A stretch of 64,000 nucleotides of DNA from Ktedonobacteria bacterium brp13 (GTDB taxonomy: Bacteria > Chloroflexota > Ktedonobacteria > Ktedonobacterales > Ktedonobacteraceae), in the NCBI GenBank assembly GCA_015099395.1, contig AP024096.1, forward strand, positions 186,001 to 250,000, in the 5' to 3' direction. Positions 55,469 to 64,000 of the stretch are shown piece after piece (positions within the stretch are counted from its first letter, which is position 1; every line of letters starts with the position of its first letter). The notes beneath the pieces are model-generated. The model was given only the letters and a program-made list of their open reading frames with translations, was not told the origin of the DNA and did no database searches. Both the position numbers and the translations under genes were made by a program.

Positions 55469-55615
55469 AGATGACAGGGCTATTCAGAACTTTTGAATAG
55501 TCTCATTCTACTGTAACTCAGCAAAACCAATATTCATCAAGTTATCGAAAAGCTTCACTGTGCAACTTCGCAGCTTCTCTAATGTCATATAATATGCAAC
55601 GCTCACCACTCTCGG

Positions 55616-56791
55616 TTAGAACTGAACATAGTCGGACTGATACACGATTTCACCATGCACCAATGTTTTGCGAACCAATGGATATCCATCATATACTTCG
55701 ACAAGGAGCAGATCTGCGCACTTCCCGATTTCAAGCGAGCCAAGGTCCTGATCAATAGTGAGCGCCCGTGCAGGATTAAGTGTAACCATACGGAACGCTT
55801 TTGCCATATCCATACCCTCATGGATCAGACGAAATACCGAGGCCAGCATAGCAGAAGGATAATAATCGGAGCAGATGATATGTGCTGCATCAGCATTGAT
55901 AGCATCTAAAGCACTCATATTCTTACCATGTGAACTCCCACGTACAACATTTGGCGCTCCCACACTCACCTGTAGACCGCGTTCACTGGCATAGATGGCA
56001 GTCTTCAAATTCATAGGAAACTCACACACTGAAACGCCACAATTCAGCATCAAATCGACTTTTTCAGATGTATCATCATCATGGGATGCCACTGGAATAC
56101 CTGCCAGGAGCGCAGATTGCGCCAGTTGCTTCAGCACCTCCCAGTCTATCTGCTTATGGTTCTCAACCATCTGCTGTGCTCGAACTCTCGCTGCTTCACC
56201 CTGTACGCCGTATGTCTTCGTCACATACGTTTCATACGAACCGGGCGCACGATATTGTCCCTGACCGGGCGAATGGTCCATCAAGGACAATAGATGTATT
56301 GAACCATCCTGGATATGCTTGTATGCAATAGCAATGGCAGGAAAGTTGAGCACTTCGTAACGCAGGTGGAGACGGTGACGAATGAGAGAACGTTCCTGTG
56401 CAAGTCGATAAAATGTCTGCAATGCCTGTTCGACGACCTCATCGCTACGTGGACCTACACCCCCGGACATGGAGAGTCCATGATATATGGTCGTGATACC
56501 GTGCCCTACCAGTTTCTTTTCTAATTCATAGAAAGCCATCTCTATGGGAAAACGCGAGCCGGGACGCGGCTCGATTTCCTTCTCAATAGCATCACTATGC
56601 GTATCGATGAGACCGGGCACAACATACATACCATGCGCATCAATGATCTTGTGAGCGGATTGGACGATATCAGTCTGCTCGGCTGGCACAATAGCCTCAA
56701 TACGTCCATCCCGGATCAGGAGAGAACCTGCTAAAGTTTGATCTGGCAAAACGATCGTACCACCAGTAATAGCGGTAATATTTTTATACAT
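55616..56791 (-). CDS. Second PhnM-type amidohydrolase
   Basis: 391 residues, amidohydrolase fold. Motifs: LPGLIDTHSDAIEKEIEPRPG (metal ligands, with Asp where classical amidohydrolases have the second His), LMDHSPGQGQY, ASHDDDT, GAPNVVRGSSHGKN, and SDYYPSAML. PhnM removes pyrophosphate from alpha-D-ribose 1-methylphosphonate 5-triphosphate ahead of C-P cleavage. This copy is the last gene of the operon, and a separate full phnM precedes it, so it may act on a different ribosyl phosphonate or be a backup. Start ATG 56791 has only a weak upstream site. Confidence 0.88.
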   Translation of the reverse strand: MYKNITAITGGTIVLPDQTLAGSLLIRDGRIEAIVPAEQTDIVQSAHKIIDAHGMYVVPGLIDTHSDAIEKEIEPRPGSRFPIEMAFYELEKKLVGHGITTIYHGLSMSGGVGPRSDEVVEQALQTFYRLAQERSLIRHRLHLRYEVLNFPAIAIAYKHIQDGSIHLLSLMDHSPGQGQYRAPGSYETYVTKTYGVQGEAARVRAQQMVENHKQIDWEVLKQLAQSALLAGIPVASHDDDTSEKVDLMLNCGVSVCEFPMNLKTAIYASERGLQVSVGAPNVVRGSSHGKNMSALDAINADAAHIICSDYYPSAMLASVFRLIHEGMDMAKAFRMVTLNPARALTIDQDLGSLEIGKCADLLLVEVYDGYPLVRKTLVHGEIVYQSDYVQF

Positions 56792-56820
56792 ATATTTTTA
56801 CACTCACATTTCGTAGAGGG

Positions 56821-56955
56821 TTACTTACGGCCATGCTTTTTTAAAAAGGAGGTCCACGCGCCAAGCTCGCTAGCACGGACAAGTGCTGTCGCATCAACGA
56901 ACGGCTGCTCAGATAAGCTATGCTGCCAGAGTCGGGCCGCATATTCTTCCGACAT
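56821..56955 (-). CDS. Small 44-residue ORF in the phn operon
   Basis: ATG 56955 to TAA 56821, with GAAAGG about 11 nt upstream. The peptide starts MSEEYAARLWQHSL, contains PFVDATALVRASELGAW and ends FLKKHGRK; it is predicted soluble and amphipathic. It fits exactly between the PbfA-like gene and the second phnM (29 bp before it). I do not recognise it. It could be a genuine small protein or the remnant of a longer one. Confidence 0.5.
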   Translation of the reverse strand: MSEEYAARLWQHSLSEQPFVDATALVRASELGAWTSFLKKHGRK

Positions 56956-57010
56956 CGTACAGGTACCTTTCTTCAATAAAGAGTAGATAGTGCATACAAG
57001 TATCCAATCA

Positions 57011-58375
57011 TCAAGCGTTCAGCACAACTTCGATAGATGCAGCTAGAATACGGCAGGCATCCTCCCATTGTGTAGGCTCGATGATCAGAGGTGGCGAGAA
57101 CGTCAAGACGGAACCGCTTGATACTTTGAAACTCAGCCCGCGTGCGAGTGCTTCATAGAGGATAACCTCTGCACCAGCATTCCACGACACATCTGGCTGA
57201 TCTGGCTGCACAATATCAAGTGCGAAGAGCATACCTAGATGGCGCATCGGCCCGACACACGAAAAACGGGAGGTATACGCATGCAACATAGCGGCAAACG
57301 GCTCTTCAAGTCGGGCCGCACGTTCAATCAAGCCTTCATCTTCAAGCGTATCAAGTGCTGCTAGCGCTGCTGCTGCCCCTACCGATGACTTCTCGTGCGT
57401 AAAGTGTCCGATGGCTGTATCTCCAGCAACATTCAATTCATCGCGTGCAAGAAGTGCTGCCAGCGGAAAAATGCCACCGCCCAGTCCCTTGCCAAGCACG
57501 ATCATATCAGGCTGGATGCCATAATGCTCAATCGCAAACATCCGACCGGTACGACCAAGCGCGATTGCTGTTTCATCGAGGATGAGTAGCGCACCATGCC
57601 GATCACATATTTCACGTAACTCACGATAATATTCAAGCGGAGGAGCGACAACATCAGTATTCCGTATGGTCTCTACAATAACAGCACCAATTTCGCCCTC
57701 TTGTTCAAACACAGTGTCTATATATCTGGCACAACTGAGCAAGCAACGCTCACCACAATGAAAGACACATTGTCGCGGCAGATAAGGTGGCACATGCAAA
57801 GCACCCGGCAAAAGCGGTCCCAATCCCTTCTGGAAGAGCAACTCTCCACTCACTGCTATGGTATCCATCGTGGCACCGTGAAAGCTTCCCCACAACGAGA
57901 TCGTTTTATAGCGCCCGGTAGCGCGACGTGCTAGCTTGAGCGCCATGCTCATCGCTTCAGCAGCACCAGGGGCAAACAGCATCTTCCAGTTATCATCACC
58001 AGGAGCCAGGTGAGCCAGGCGCCGAGCAAGTGCGATAGCGGTCTCGTTTGTATAGCGACGAGGTGAAAAAGGTAACTGCTGCAACTGCTTGATCATCGCT
58101 GCTATGACACGCGGATGCCCATGTCCGAGTTGGTGCACATTATTCCCATGAAAATCGAGAATACGCGCCCCCGAAGCATCTTCAAGATAGACGCCTTCGG
58201 CAGCGTTCACAACGTTCAGACATGGAGTTGAAAGCGACTGATGGAGAAACCAGTGGGCATCTTCTGCAAGCAGTTCACGAGTTGACGCTGGCAGCCGAGC
58301 CAACCATGCCTCGCGCGCTGGCGTGCTGTTCACATCACCCTCAGCAACGTGTTGATCACCGTGCTGCATATTCAT
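57011..58375 (-). CDS. PLP-dependent class III aminotransferase-fold enzyme, PbfA-like
   Basis: 454 residues. ATG 58375 follows GGAGGAAAC. PLP lysine in VLGKGLGGGIFP (about 295), DETAIALGRTG before it, and substrate-side blocks DFHGNNVHQLGHGHP, LPFSPRRYTNE, SFHGATMDTIAVSG and GHFTHEKSSVGAAAAL. These blocks recall PbfA, the (R)-1-hydroxy-2-aminoethylphosphonate ammonia-lyase, which makes phosphonoacetaldehyde. A 2-aminoethylphosphonate transaminase activity is an alternative, though PhnW belongs to another fold class. Co-operonic with phnM on both sides, so a phosphonate substrate is well supported; the exact reaction is inferred. Confidence 0.8.
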   Translation of the reverse strand: MNMQHGDQHVAEGDVNSTPAREAWLARLPASTRELLAEDAHWFLHQSLSTPCLNVVNAAEGVYLEDASGARILDFHGNNVHQLGHGHPRVIAAMIKQLQQLPFSPRRYTNETAIALARRLAHLAPGDDNWKMLFAPGAAEAMSMALKLARRATGRYKTISLWGSFHGATMDTIAVSGELLFQKGLGPLLPGALHVPPYLPRQCVFHCGERCLLSCARYIDTVFEQEGEIGAVIVETIRNTDVVAPPLEYYRELREICDRHGALLILDETAIALGRTGRMFAIEHYGIQPDMIVLGKGLGGGIFPLAALLARDELNVAGDTAIGHFTHEKSSVGAAAALAALDTLEDEGLIERAARLEEPFAAMLHAYTSRFSCVGPMRHLGMLFALDIVQPDQPDVSWNAGAEVILYEALARGLSFKVSSGSVLTFSPPLIIEPTQWEDACRILAASIEVVLNA

Positions 58376-58437
58376 TTGTTTCCTCCACTAAATGCTGCTC
58401 GATAGCTGCAGTGCTCATGCTTGATTCATCTTTCACT

Positions 58438-59592
58438 TTAAGCAATTTTGAGCTTCTCTTCCCCCCCAAGGAATAGATACTGGACACGGGGAATACCTCG
58501 CTTCGTGCGCTGCACCAGGATCAAATCGGCCACCTTGCCGAGCTCAAGTGATCCATAATCCTGATCCAGGTGAGCCACACGCGCTGGATTGAGAGAGACC
58601 ATGCGCACAGCCTCTGGCAATGAGACAATCTGCTGTTGCGCAAGAATAAACACGGCATTGAGCATTGAGAGCGGGTGGTAATCCGCACACAATACATCAA
58701 CAACGCCTGCTTGAATACCTGCGAGGGCACTGAGGTTTCCACCGCTGGAGCGTCCACGCACTACATTAGGTGCCCCCATACAAACGGCCAACCCTAATTC
58801 ATGCGCGCGCTGCGCAGCCTCCATCGTCGTCGGAAACTCGCTCATGCTCACCCCAAGCGTAGGCCATTGCTCCACCTTGCTCGCGGTATCATCATCATGC
58901 GTGGCTATCGCTAAACCAGCAGCTCGTGCCGCACTCGTAACACGCTCAATGCGTGCCGAAGCGTGGATCAACTGACTACGTTTCAGTTCCAACAACTGAT
59001 CAATCTCTGCTTCATTGCGATTTGTCGTAAACGCAATATATTCGCGAAAGACTTTTTCCGAAGGATATTGCCCCTGGCCCGGGCTATGATCCATCAGCGA
59101 AACCAGATCACATGCGCGCTGCTCTATCAATTGCAGGATAATCTCACTCCCACGTGCGCTACTTAGCTCCAAACGAGCGTGAATCTTATGGCGAATGAGA
59201 CGCTCTTCGCAATCCTGCCGCACAATCTGCGCAAGATTATACACAAGTTCATCAGTACGCACGCCAAACTCGTCATCATTTAATGAGACAGCATGAAATT
59301 CACAGGTAATACCACTCCCGGCTAAACGATAATCCGCCTCTTGCAGAGCAATGTGAATATCGAAATGCACATTGGGGCGAGGTTCGACCAGCCGTTCAAT
59401 CGCATCACAATGTAAATCAATAAGCCCGGGTAGCAAGAAACCAGCTCCACCATCTATCGTATAAACGCCAGAACCAGGATACGTCGCCTCTTCCCCAAAA
59501 TCGAGAATAACCCCATCTTCAATCAATAGCCAGCCCCCCTCAATCAAGCGATCGGGCAAGACGAGTGTGGCATGATATATCAACGTTTGCAC
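58438..59592 (-). CDS. phnM: Alpha-D-ribose 1-methylphosphonate 5-triphosphate diphosphatase
   Basis: 384 residues. GTG start at 59592 supported by AGGAGCG. LPGLIDLHCDAIERLVEPRPN holds the first metal site; LMDHSPGQGQYPSE, ATHDDDTASK, GAPNVVRGRSSGGN and ADYHPLSML follow in the family order. Hydrolyses the triphosphate made by PhnGHIL to the PhnJ substrate. Sits in canonical order after phnL. Confidence 0.95.
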   Translation of the reverse strand: MQTLIYHATLVLPDRLIEGGWLLIEDGVILDFGEEATYPGSGVYTIDGGAGFLLPGLIDLHCDAIERLVEPRPNVHFDIHIALQEADYRLAGSGITCEFHAVSLNDDEFGVRTDELVYNLAQIVRQDCEERLIRHKIHARLELSSARGSEIILQLIEQRACDLVSLMDHSPGQGQYPSEKVFREYIAFTTNRNEAEIDQLLELKRSQLIHASARIERVTSAARAAGLAIATHDDDTASKVEQWPTLGVSMSEFPTTMEAAQRAHELGLAVCMGAPNVVRGRSSGGNLSALAGIQAGVVDVLCADYHPLSMLNAVFILAQQQIVSLPEAVRMVSLNPARVAHLDQDYGSLELGKVADLILVQRTKRGIPRVQYLFLGGEEKLKIA

Positions 59593-59646
59593 AAATGTCG
59601 CTCCTAAGAGATCGAAAACACTATCAAATACGCTTCCAACCTCTGC

Positions 59647-60351
59647 CTATACTTCGAGATGAAAAATCTCGTCGGCCAGAGGCTCCATTACCGCAGTATC
59701 ATGCGACACGGCGAGAATGGTAACGCCAGCACGTTTTGCTTCACTGATCATCTCAAGTACAATCGATTTTGAGACAGCATCGAGACTAGCGGTAGGTTCG
59801 TCAAGCAATAAGAAACGCGGTGCGGCAATAAATGCGCGTGCCAGGTTCAAGCGCTGCTGCTCTCCACCACTGAAGGTCATCGGGCTTGCTTGCCATCGGC
59901 TCTCTTCAATACCCAGGCGCTGTAACCATTGTGCTGCCTGATCTAGCGCCTCTTGACGTGGTATGCCACAACGAATCAGCGGTTCAGCCGTCACATCCAG
60001 CGCGGGAACACGCGGCAATATCTTGAGAAATTGCGAACAATAGCCCAACTCGCGGGCCCGCAACTTGATAATCATCGCCTCAGAAGCGGTAGCAATATTG
60101 ACACGACCAAACTGTTGGGATTCATACCAGATAGCTCCACTGGTTGTCAAATAGGTACGATAAATACATTTCAATATCGTAGTTTTGCCCGCTCCGCTCT
60201 TGCCACCAATCATAAAGAGCTGACCCTTCTGCACCTGAAAAGAAAGATTGGCAAATGGCTTGAGGATACGGCCATCGATCAGATGCATATGAAAATCTTT
60301 CTTGAACTGGCATACTTCCAGTATGGGCCGAGTTTGCTCAATGGTCTGCAT
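59647..60351 (-). CDS. phnL: C-P lyase complex ABC-type protein PhnL
   Basis: 234 residues, typical PhnL length. Walker A GGKSGAGKTT, signature FSGGEQQRLNLAR, Walker B LLLDEPTASLD, switch His in AVSHD. It is needed for methylphosphonate ribosyl-triphosphate formation with PhnG/H/I rather than for transport. Fifteen bp after phnK. Confidence 0.95.
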   Translation of the reverse strand: MQTIEQTRPILEVCQFKKDFHMHLIDGRILKPFANLSFQVQKGQLFMIGGKSGAGKTTILKCIYRTYLTTSGAIWYESQQFGRVNIATASEAMIIKLRARELGYCSQFLKILPRVPALDVTAEPLIRCGIPRQEALDQAAQWLQRLGIEESRWQASPMTFSGGEQQRLNLARAFIAAPRFLLLDEPTASLDAVSKSIVLEMISEAKRAGVTILAVSHDTAVMEPLADEIFHLEV

Positions 60352-60366
60352 AGTTTTCTCTACTCT

Positions 60367-61266
60367 CTACAAAGCCGAAGATACCAGTAATTGCGTGTAG
60401 GGATGCTGTGGATCTTCCAGGATTTGATCGGTCAAACCGCTTTCTACCACTCTTCCGTTTTTCATCACAATTGTTCGCTCCGCCAGTTGTTTAATGACGC
60501 CAAGATCGTGCGATACAAGCAACATCGTCATGTGCAGTTCCCAACGCAATTGCTTAATGAGATCCAGGACACGCGCCTGAACGGAAAGATCCAGTCCGGT
60601 TGTCACTTCGTCTAACAACAGAACCACCGGGCTGCTTGAGAGCGCTTTTGCTATCTGGACACGCTGTAACATCCCTCCGCTAAACTTTTTCGGATCATCA
60701 TCGATGCGCTCAGGCGACAGTTCAGTCAACCGCATCAGCTCCGACGTGCGCTCTCTAATACGACCAACATTACGCCAGTTCGCCAGTAACAGCTTCTCGG
60801 CGACATTCCCGCCTACCGTAAAGTTCATATTCAAGCCAAGCTCGGGGCGCTGATACACAATACCCAGACGTTCATTGCGAAATACACGCCGAGCATATTT
60901 GTCGAGTGTTAAGAGATTGACCGGTCCGGCAGAAGCATGTCCCTGGCTATCCATCTCCTGAAAGAGAAGCTCTCCTTCATCGACTGGTAGACTTAAGTTC
61001 ATGATCTGCATCAGCGTGCTTTTACCACTGCCACTCTCGCCGACAATGCCCAGGACCTCACCTCTGCCCAGGGTGAATGAGACATCAGCACAGGCAATCA
61101 CCGTGCCGCACACCGGGCAACGATTGCCATGATCAGGATCTATGAGTACTGAGCAATACGAGCAACCAGAACCATAGCGTTTTGTCAGGCGATCTGCTTT
61201 AAGGACCCAGGGCTGACCGTCCGTCTGCTGCTCAATGTCATTTCTTCCATCTTGTAGTACAGCCAT
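60367..61266 (-). CDS. phnK: C-P lyase complex ABC-type protein PhnK with a zinc-ribbon insertion
   Basis: 299 residues against about 250 in E. coli. The extra length lies at the N-terminus: after KADRLTKRYGSG comes CSYC (35, 38) and CPVC (50, 53), a CxxC-x11-CxxC knuckle inserted between the first strands of the ATPase fold. The remainder is standard: GESGSGKST, a Q-loop region IVYQRPELGLNM, FSGGMLQRVQIAK, LLLDEVTTGLDL and VSHDLGV. PhnK docks onto the PhnGHIJ core near PhnJ, so an added metal knuckle there could affect contact or stability (inference). Confidence 0.94.
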   Translation of the reverse strand: MAVLQDGRNDIEQQTDGQPWVLKADRLTKRYGSGCSYCSVLIDPDHGNRCPVCGTVIACADVSFTLGRGEVLGIVGESGSGKSTLMQIMNLSLPVDEGELLFQEMDSQGHASAGPVNLLTLDKYARRVFRNERLGIVYQRPELGLNMNFTVGGNVAEKLLLANWRNVGRIRERTSELMRLTELSPERIDDDPKKFSGGMLQRVQIAKALSSSPVVLLLDEVTTGLDLSVQARVLDLIKQLRWELHMTMLLVSHDLGVIKQLAERTIVMKNGRVVESGLTDQILEDPQHPYTQLLVSSAL

Positions 61267-61271
61267 ACGTA

Positions 61272-62264
61272 TTACACCTCCATCGACTTAGACTGTGACC
61301 TGGCTTGCACACGTTTCTGACAAAAACTGGTGTCTGAACAGAGATACATCCAGCGTCCCTCTGTCTTTGGATCTTTGGGATCAACAAAGACAGGTGTTAA
61401 AAAGGTATCATTCGAGCCACAACGTTCGCAGTGTTGCGCTGGATCATGTTCGGTCTTAAATGGATAGTCCTCAAATTGGAGTGGCACTACCTTTGTATAG
61501 GGTGGAACAGCGTAGACACGCTTCTCACGACCAGCACCAAATAAGTACAGTGTCTCTGCCTGATGGAGGCGAGGCACATCGTAGCGCGGTATCGGCGAGG
61601 TATCCATAATGTAACGATCTTCGACGAGGACTGGATATTGCGATGAAATATCGACGTCACCCGAACGCACCACACTCTCGTACATGTAGACCCACATACG
61701 ACCGTAATCCGACTCCGCATGCATCTCAGTTGCATACTGCACCAACGGTTCAACCGGACGCAGCGGATCGGCCATCGGTACTTGCAGCACCAGAATCTGG
61801 TCTGCACTCATCGGCTCTTCAGGAATACGATGCCGTGTCTGCACAAGCGAGGCTTGCGTAGTGTCGGTCGTAAACCTGATCCCGGTTGTCTTTTCAACCA
61901 GGCGGCGAAGATTCACGGCATTGACGCTATCATCATCTCCTTGATCAATGACTTTCAGGATATCCTGGGGTTCCACAAGTGACATAGTTACCTGCAAACC
62001 ACCTGTACCCCAACCGCGTGCAATGGGCAGATCACGGCTCGCAAAAGGTACAAGGTGACCAGGCAAAGCGACTGCCTTGAGCAACTTGCGGCGTATCTCT
62101 CGCTTTGAATCTTCATCAATAAAGGCAAAATTGTACAGTAGCTCCCGCTCACCCGTTGCTTCCTGCAGTTCAGCATTCGCCGCTGTCGTCGTCACAGTTG
62201 GCTGGTCGATCAAGTGACGCATAAGATCATTCAGTCTGTCTTCTTGCATTGTTTCGATTTCCAT
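61272..62264 (-). CDS. phnJ: C-P lyase catalytic subunit PhnJ
   Basis: 330 residues. Radical-SAM-dependent cleavage of the C-P bond of ribose methylphosphonate phosphate. The cluster-binding cysteines are Cys279, Cys282, Cys309 and Cys315 (CERC and CSDTSFC), the unusual C-terminal arrangement of PhnJ. The E. coli spacing between the pairs is a few residues shorter. Start ATG 62264 lies 2 nt after the phnI stop. Confidence 0.97.
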   Translation of the reverse strand: MEIETMQEDRLNDLMRHLIDQPTVTTTAANAELQEATGERELLYNFAFIDEDSKREIRRKLLKAVALPGHLVPFASRDLPIARGWGTGGLQVTMSLVEPQDILKVIDQGDDDSVNAVNLRRLVEKTTGIRFTTDTTQASLVQTRHRIPEEPMSADQILVLQVPMADPLRPVEPLVQYATEMHAESDYGRMWVYMYESVVRSGDVDISSQYPVLVEDRYIMDTSPIPRYDVPRLHQAETLYLFGAGREKRVYAVPPYTKVVPLQFEDYPFKTEHDPAQHCERCGSNDTFLTPVFVDPKDPKTEGRWMYLCSDTSFCQKRVQARSQSKSMEV

Positions 62265-62266
62265 TT

Positions 62267-63502
62267 TTACTCATCTGTCTCGTTCAACGGTACCACCTTA
62301 AGCAGATCTTGCAGTTTGCTCTCTGCCTGCTGACGCTGCTTAACCGTGGCTGCAAATTGCGCAGCCTGATGTTCGCGAGAACGTTCCAGCACACTGATAT
62401 TCGCCTGGAACGTCACATAATGAGGCAACTTATAGTGTGCAGTAAAACCGCTTGCCTCAATACCATCGGTATGAAGCAACACAAACTCCTCATTCGAGGC
62501 AGGTCCCATTTCGCTATGCACATTGTTCTCTTTCGCCGCACTCAGCACGCGATCCAGCATTGACATACTCATGACCTTCACTTCGCAATGACCGAAGCCA
62601 AAACCATAGCCCAGGCCAAATTTTGGCGCCACCGCCTCTTGTTTTTGGGCAGCATCCGGCTGTTCATCTTCAGCCGCCTCTACGCGCGAGACCATTTCAC
62701 ATTCCGTCGCTAGAATCTCGCCAATTTCAACGGGTTCACCTGTTAGAGGATGAGTTACTTCAACAGGCAGATAGCCATAGCGCAATTCACCAAGCGTCGG
62801 GTGCACATCGCCATACCCGCGTACACTGCTATATGCAAAGGTCATCAAGCTTCCAGCATCCGCTTGAGAGAGTACCTGTAAACGCGCACTGCGAGGTGCA
62901 GGGAAGGTCAGGGCTTTGCGTGTAATATCGTATGGTTCAGTATCTGCTTCTGCTCGATCTTGCGCCGGCGGCTCTGCCAGAATCCCTTGCGCACGCATAC
63001 TCTCAATCACTTTCGGAAAGATCTGCGTTTCCTCAGGCACCTCTTCAATCAGTTTTTCGATCTCGGCCAGGCGCTCCCGCATGGATTGATCCGATTCTGT
63101 ACGTAACAAGGTATTGAGCAAGCGCAGATTATAGTCGCGTGTTGGGCCAAGTAGCTGTCCACCCGGAATATCCTTGAAGGTGGCAGAGATACGACGCAAT
63201 ATGCGCATACGCAACCCTTCAACTGGCAATGAATAATCAATACGAGCAATAGTCGAACGATAGGCACGTAGCAAGAAACTTGCCTCCAGTGCATCACCTT
63301 CGCTTTGTTTCAACGCTAACGCAGCCAACGCTGGAGCATAGATCGCGCCTTCACCCATTGCACGATCTACTGCAAGACGCATCTGGTCCTGAATTTGGCG
63401 CACGCTTATCGGCTCGCTCCCGCCTTTGAGCCGGAAATAGTCTACTAACTGCTCTGCATTCAGGACAGCTTTTGTGCCTCCTTTAACAGCAACATATGCC
63501 AT
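62267..63502 (-). CDS. phnI: C-P lyase complex subunit PhnI
   Basis: 411 residues. Nucleosidase-type component that displaces adenine from ATP by phosphonate together with PhnG, H and L. Recognised by the start MAYVAVKGGTKAVLNAEQLV, by LLRAYRSTI, SLMTFAYSSVRGYGDVHPTLGELRYG, GYGFGFGHCEVKVMSMSMLD, and FVLLHTDGIEASGFTAHYKLPHYVTFQ. It is longer than the E. coli protein (354), mostly through an insertion around residues 170-210 and 280-290. Confidence 0.96.
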   Translation of the reverse strand: MAYVAVKGGTKAVLNAEQLVDYFRLKGGSEPISVRQIQDQMRLAVDRAMGEGAIYAPALAALALKQSEGDALEASFLLRAYRSTIARIDYSLPVEGLRMRILRRISATFKDIPGGQLLGPTRDYNLRLLNTLLRTESDQSMRERLAEIEKLIEEVPEETQIFPKVIESMRAQGILAEPPAQDRAEADTEPYDITRKALTFPAPRSARLQVLSQADAGSLMTFAYSSVRGYGDVHPTLGELRYGYLPVEVTHPLTGEPVEIGEILATECEMVSRVEAAEDEQPDAAQKQEAVAPKFGLGYGFGFGHCEVKVMSMSMLDRVLSAAKENNVHSEMGPASNEEFVLLHTDGIEASGFTAHYKLPHYVTFQANISVLERSREHQAAQFAATVKQRQQAESKLQDLLKVVPLNETDE

Positions 63503-63536
63503 AATGACGATACCCCCTCTTCTCTATCCCTGAATA

Positions 63537-64000
63537 TTATCTCGTTTCAGAAAGAAGCCGCATTTTTGTTGTACGCGGCAAACCGATACAGAACCCGGCC
63601 GTATCAACCAGATAGACGTCTATGCCTAATGGATAACTCTGCCGGGCAAGAAGAATGGCATCGATATCTGACATATGTAACCCGGAGACATTGACAGTGC
63701 TTGCATCTTGAATGCCAGGACCACGCAGTTCCAGGGTGACGCGCTCTACGTGTGTTTCCGATGTATGCTCCGCTGAGGAAAGCTGCTCCACACAATAGAA
63801 AGCGGTCGCGCTCAACTCCGGTTCGAGCAACGTCCCAGCACTCAATTGAGCGAACAACTCACTATGTCCTCCAGCACAAAAGAGAGCAAAAGACGCCTGG
63901 TCTGCACGCACAACGCTAGATCCACTTCTCAACATAGTCCAACGCACAGCAGCGTCTGTGCGTGTGAGCCATTGACCATTGGCACCCATAGCGAATGGGG
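63537..64000 (-). CDS. phnH: C-P lyase complex subunit PhnH (5' end outside window)
   Basis: The frame is open from the right edge to 63537. The visible 154 codons begin PFAMGANGQWLTRTDAAVRW, which corresponds to the interior of PhnH, so the ATG at 63989 is probably internal and the true start lies beyond 64000. ELSATAFYCVEQL, ELRGPGIQDASTVNVSGL and the C-terminal YPLGIDVYLVD fit the family, and the position before phnI is canonical. phnG and the promoter should lie just outside. Confidence 0.88.
   Translation of the reverse strand, partial: PFAMGANGQWLTRTDAAVRWTMLRSGSSVVRADQASFALFCAGGHSELFAQLSAGTLLEPELSATAFYCVEQLSSAEHTSETHVERVTLELRGPGIQDASTVNVSGLHMSDIDAILLARQSYPLGIDVYLVDTAGFCIGLPRTTKMRLLSETR

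Overview
The window reads as chromosome from a soil-type, sporulating, IS-rich Chloroflexota bacterium of the Ktedonobacteria kind. This is inferred from gene content: giant NRPS/PKS genes, long-form deoxyribose-phosphate aldolase, LLM-class flavin oxidoreductase, a merR-GDCCVxC-merB unit, SqdB and a C-P lyase operon, at roughly 50% GC with many gene relics. No rRNA, tRNA, CRISPR array, prophage or replication origin was seen.

Layout. (1) 1-3290, minus strand: deoC followed by a two-domain ALDH16-like aldehyde dehydrogenase that runs off the left edge; together they would cleave deoxyribose 5-phosphate and oxidise the acetaldehyde. (2) 3.3-4.8 kb: a decayed patch with a 61-bp inverted repeat pair, an ORF cut by an amber codon, and a DinB-like gene killed by a 17-bp tandem duplication. 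(3) 4.8-22.4 kb, minus strand: a two-gene lipopeptide assembly line. The 4466-residue first protein is FAAL-ACP-KS-AT-ACP-aminotransferase-C-A-T-C-A-T; the second is C-A-T-TE. It should activate a fatty acid, extend it once with malonate, aminate the beta-keto group, add three residues (positions 1 and 3 have glycine-like codes) and release the product. Its A domains are near-identical copies, and a scar marks a lost epimerisation domain. (4) 22.4-28.4 kb: GH76 relic, a small gene with an in-register -1 slippery heptamer, an FAD monooxygenase, an IS1182-type relic, and a PQQ-repeat protein plus an unknown 151-residue protein between inverted repeats. (5) 28.4-29.0 kb: an orphan Pycsar-effector-like membrane protein. 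(6) 29.2-30.6 kb: merR-GDCCVxC-merB without merA. (7) 30.6-33.7 kb: three relics (transposase, acyl-CoA synthetase, TetR) around an intact enoyl-CoA hydratase, then a flavin/F420 oxidoreductase. (8) 34.1-48.7 kb, plus strand: a large catabolic cluster with a GntR/FCD regulator and operator, a 3-hydroxyisobutyrate-dehydrogenase-like enzyme, E1alpha/E1beta/E2 of a 2-oxoacid or acetoin dehydrogenase complex, an M24 protein with an altered metal site, a complete Liv-type ABC importer, an alpha/beta hydrolase and a succinate-semialdehyde-type dehydrogenase. (9) 48.8-55.5 kb: haloperoxidase and phospholipase C relics, an SRPBCC protein, a membrane-anchored protein coupled to a DedA-GT28 fusion, sqdB, and several striking palindromes. 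(10) 55.6-64.0 kb, minus strand: a phosphonate operon phnHIJKLM, then a PbfA-like aminotransferase-fold enzyme, a 44-codon ORF and a second phnM.

The most promising material is the beta-amino lipopeptide line with its module-recombination record, the DedA-glycosyltransferase fusion, the extended phn operon, and the uncharacterised catabolic cluster. All function calls come from motif recognition by eye; no database search was run.
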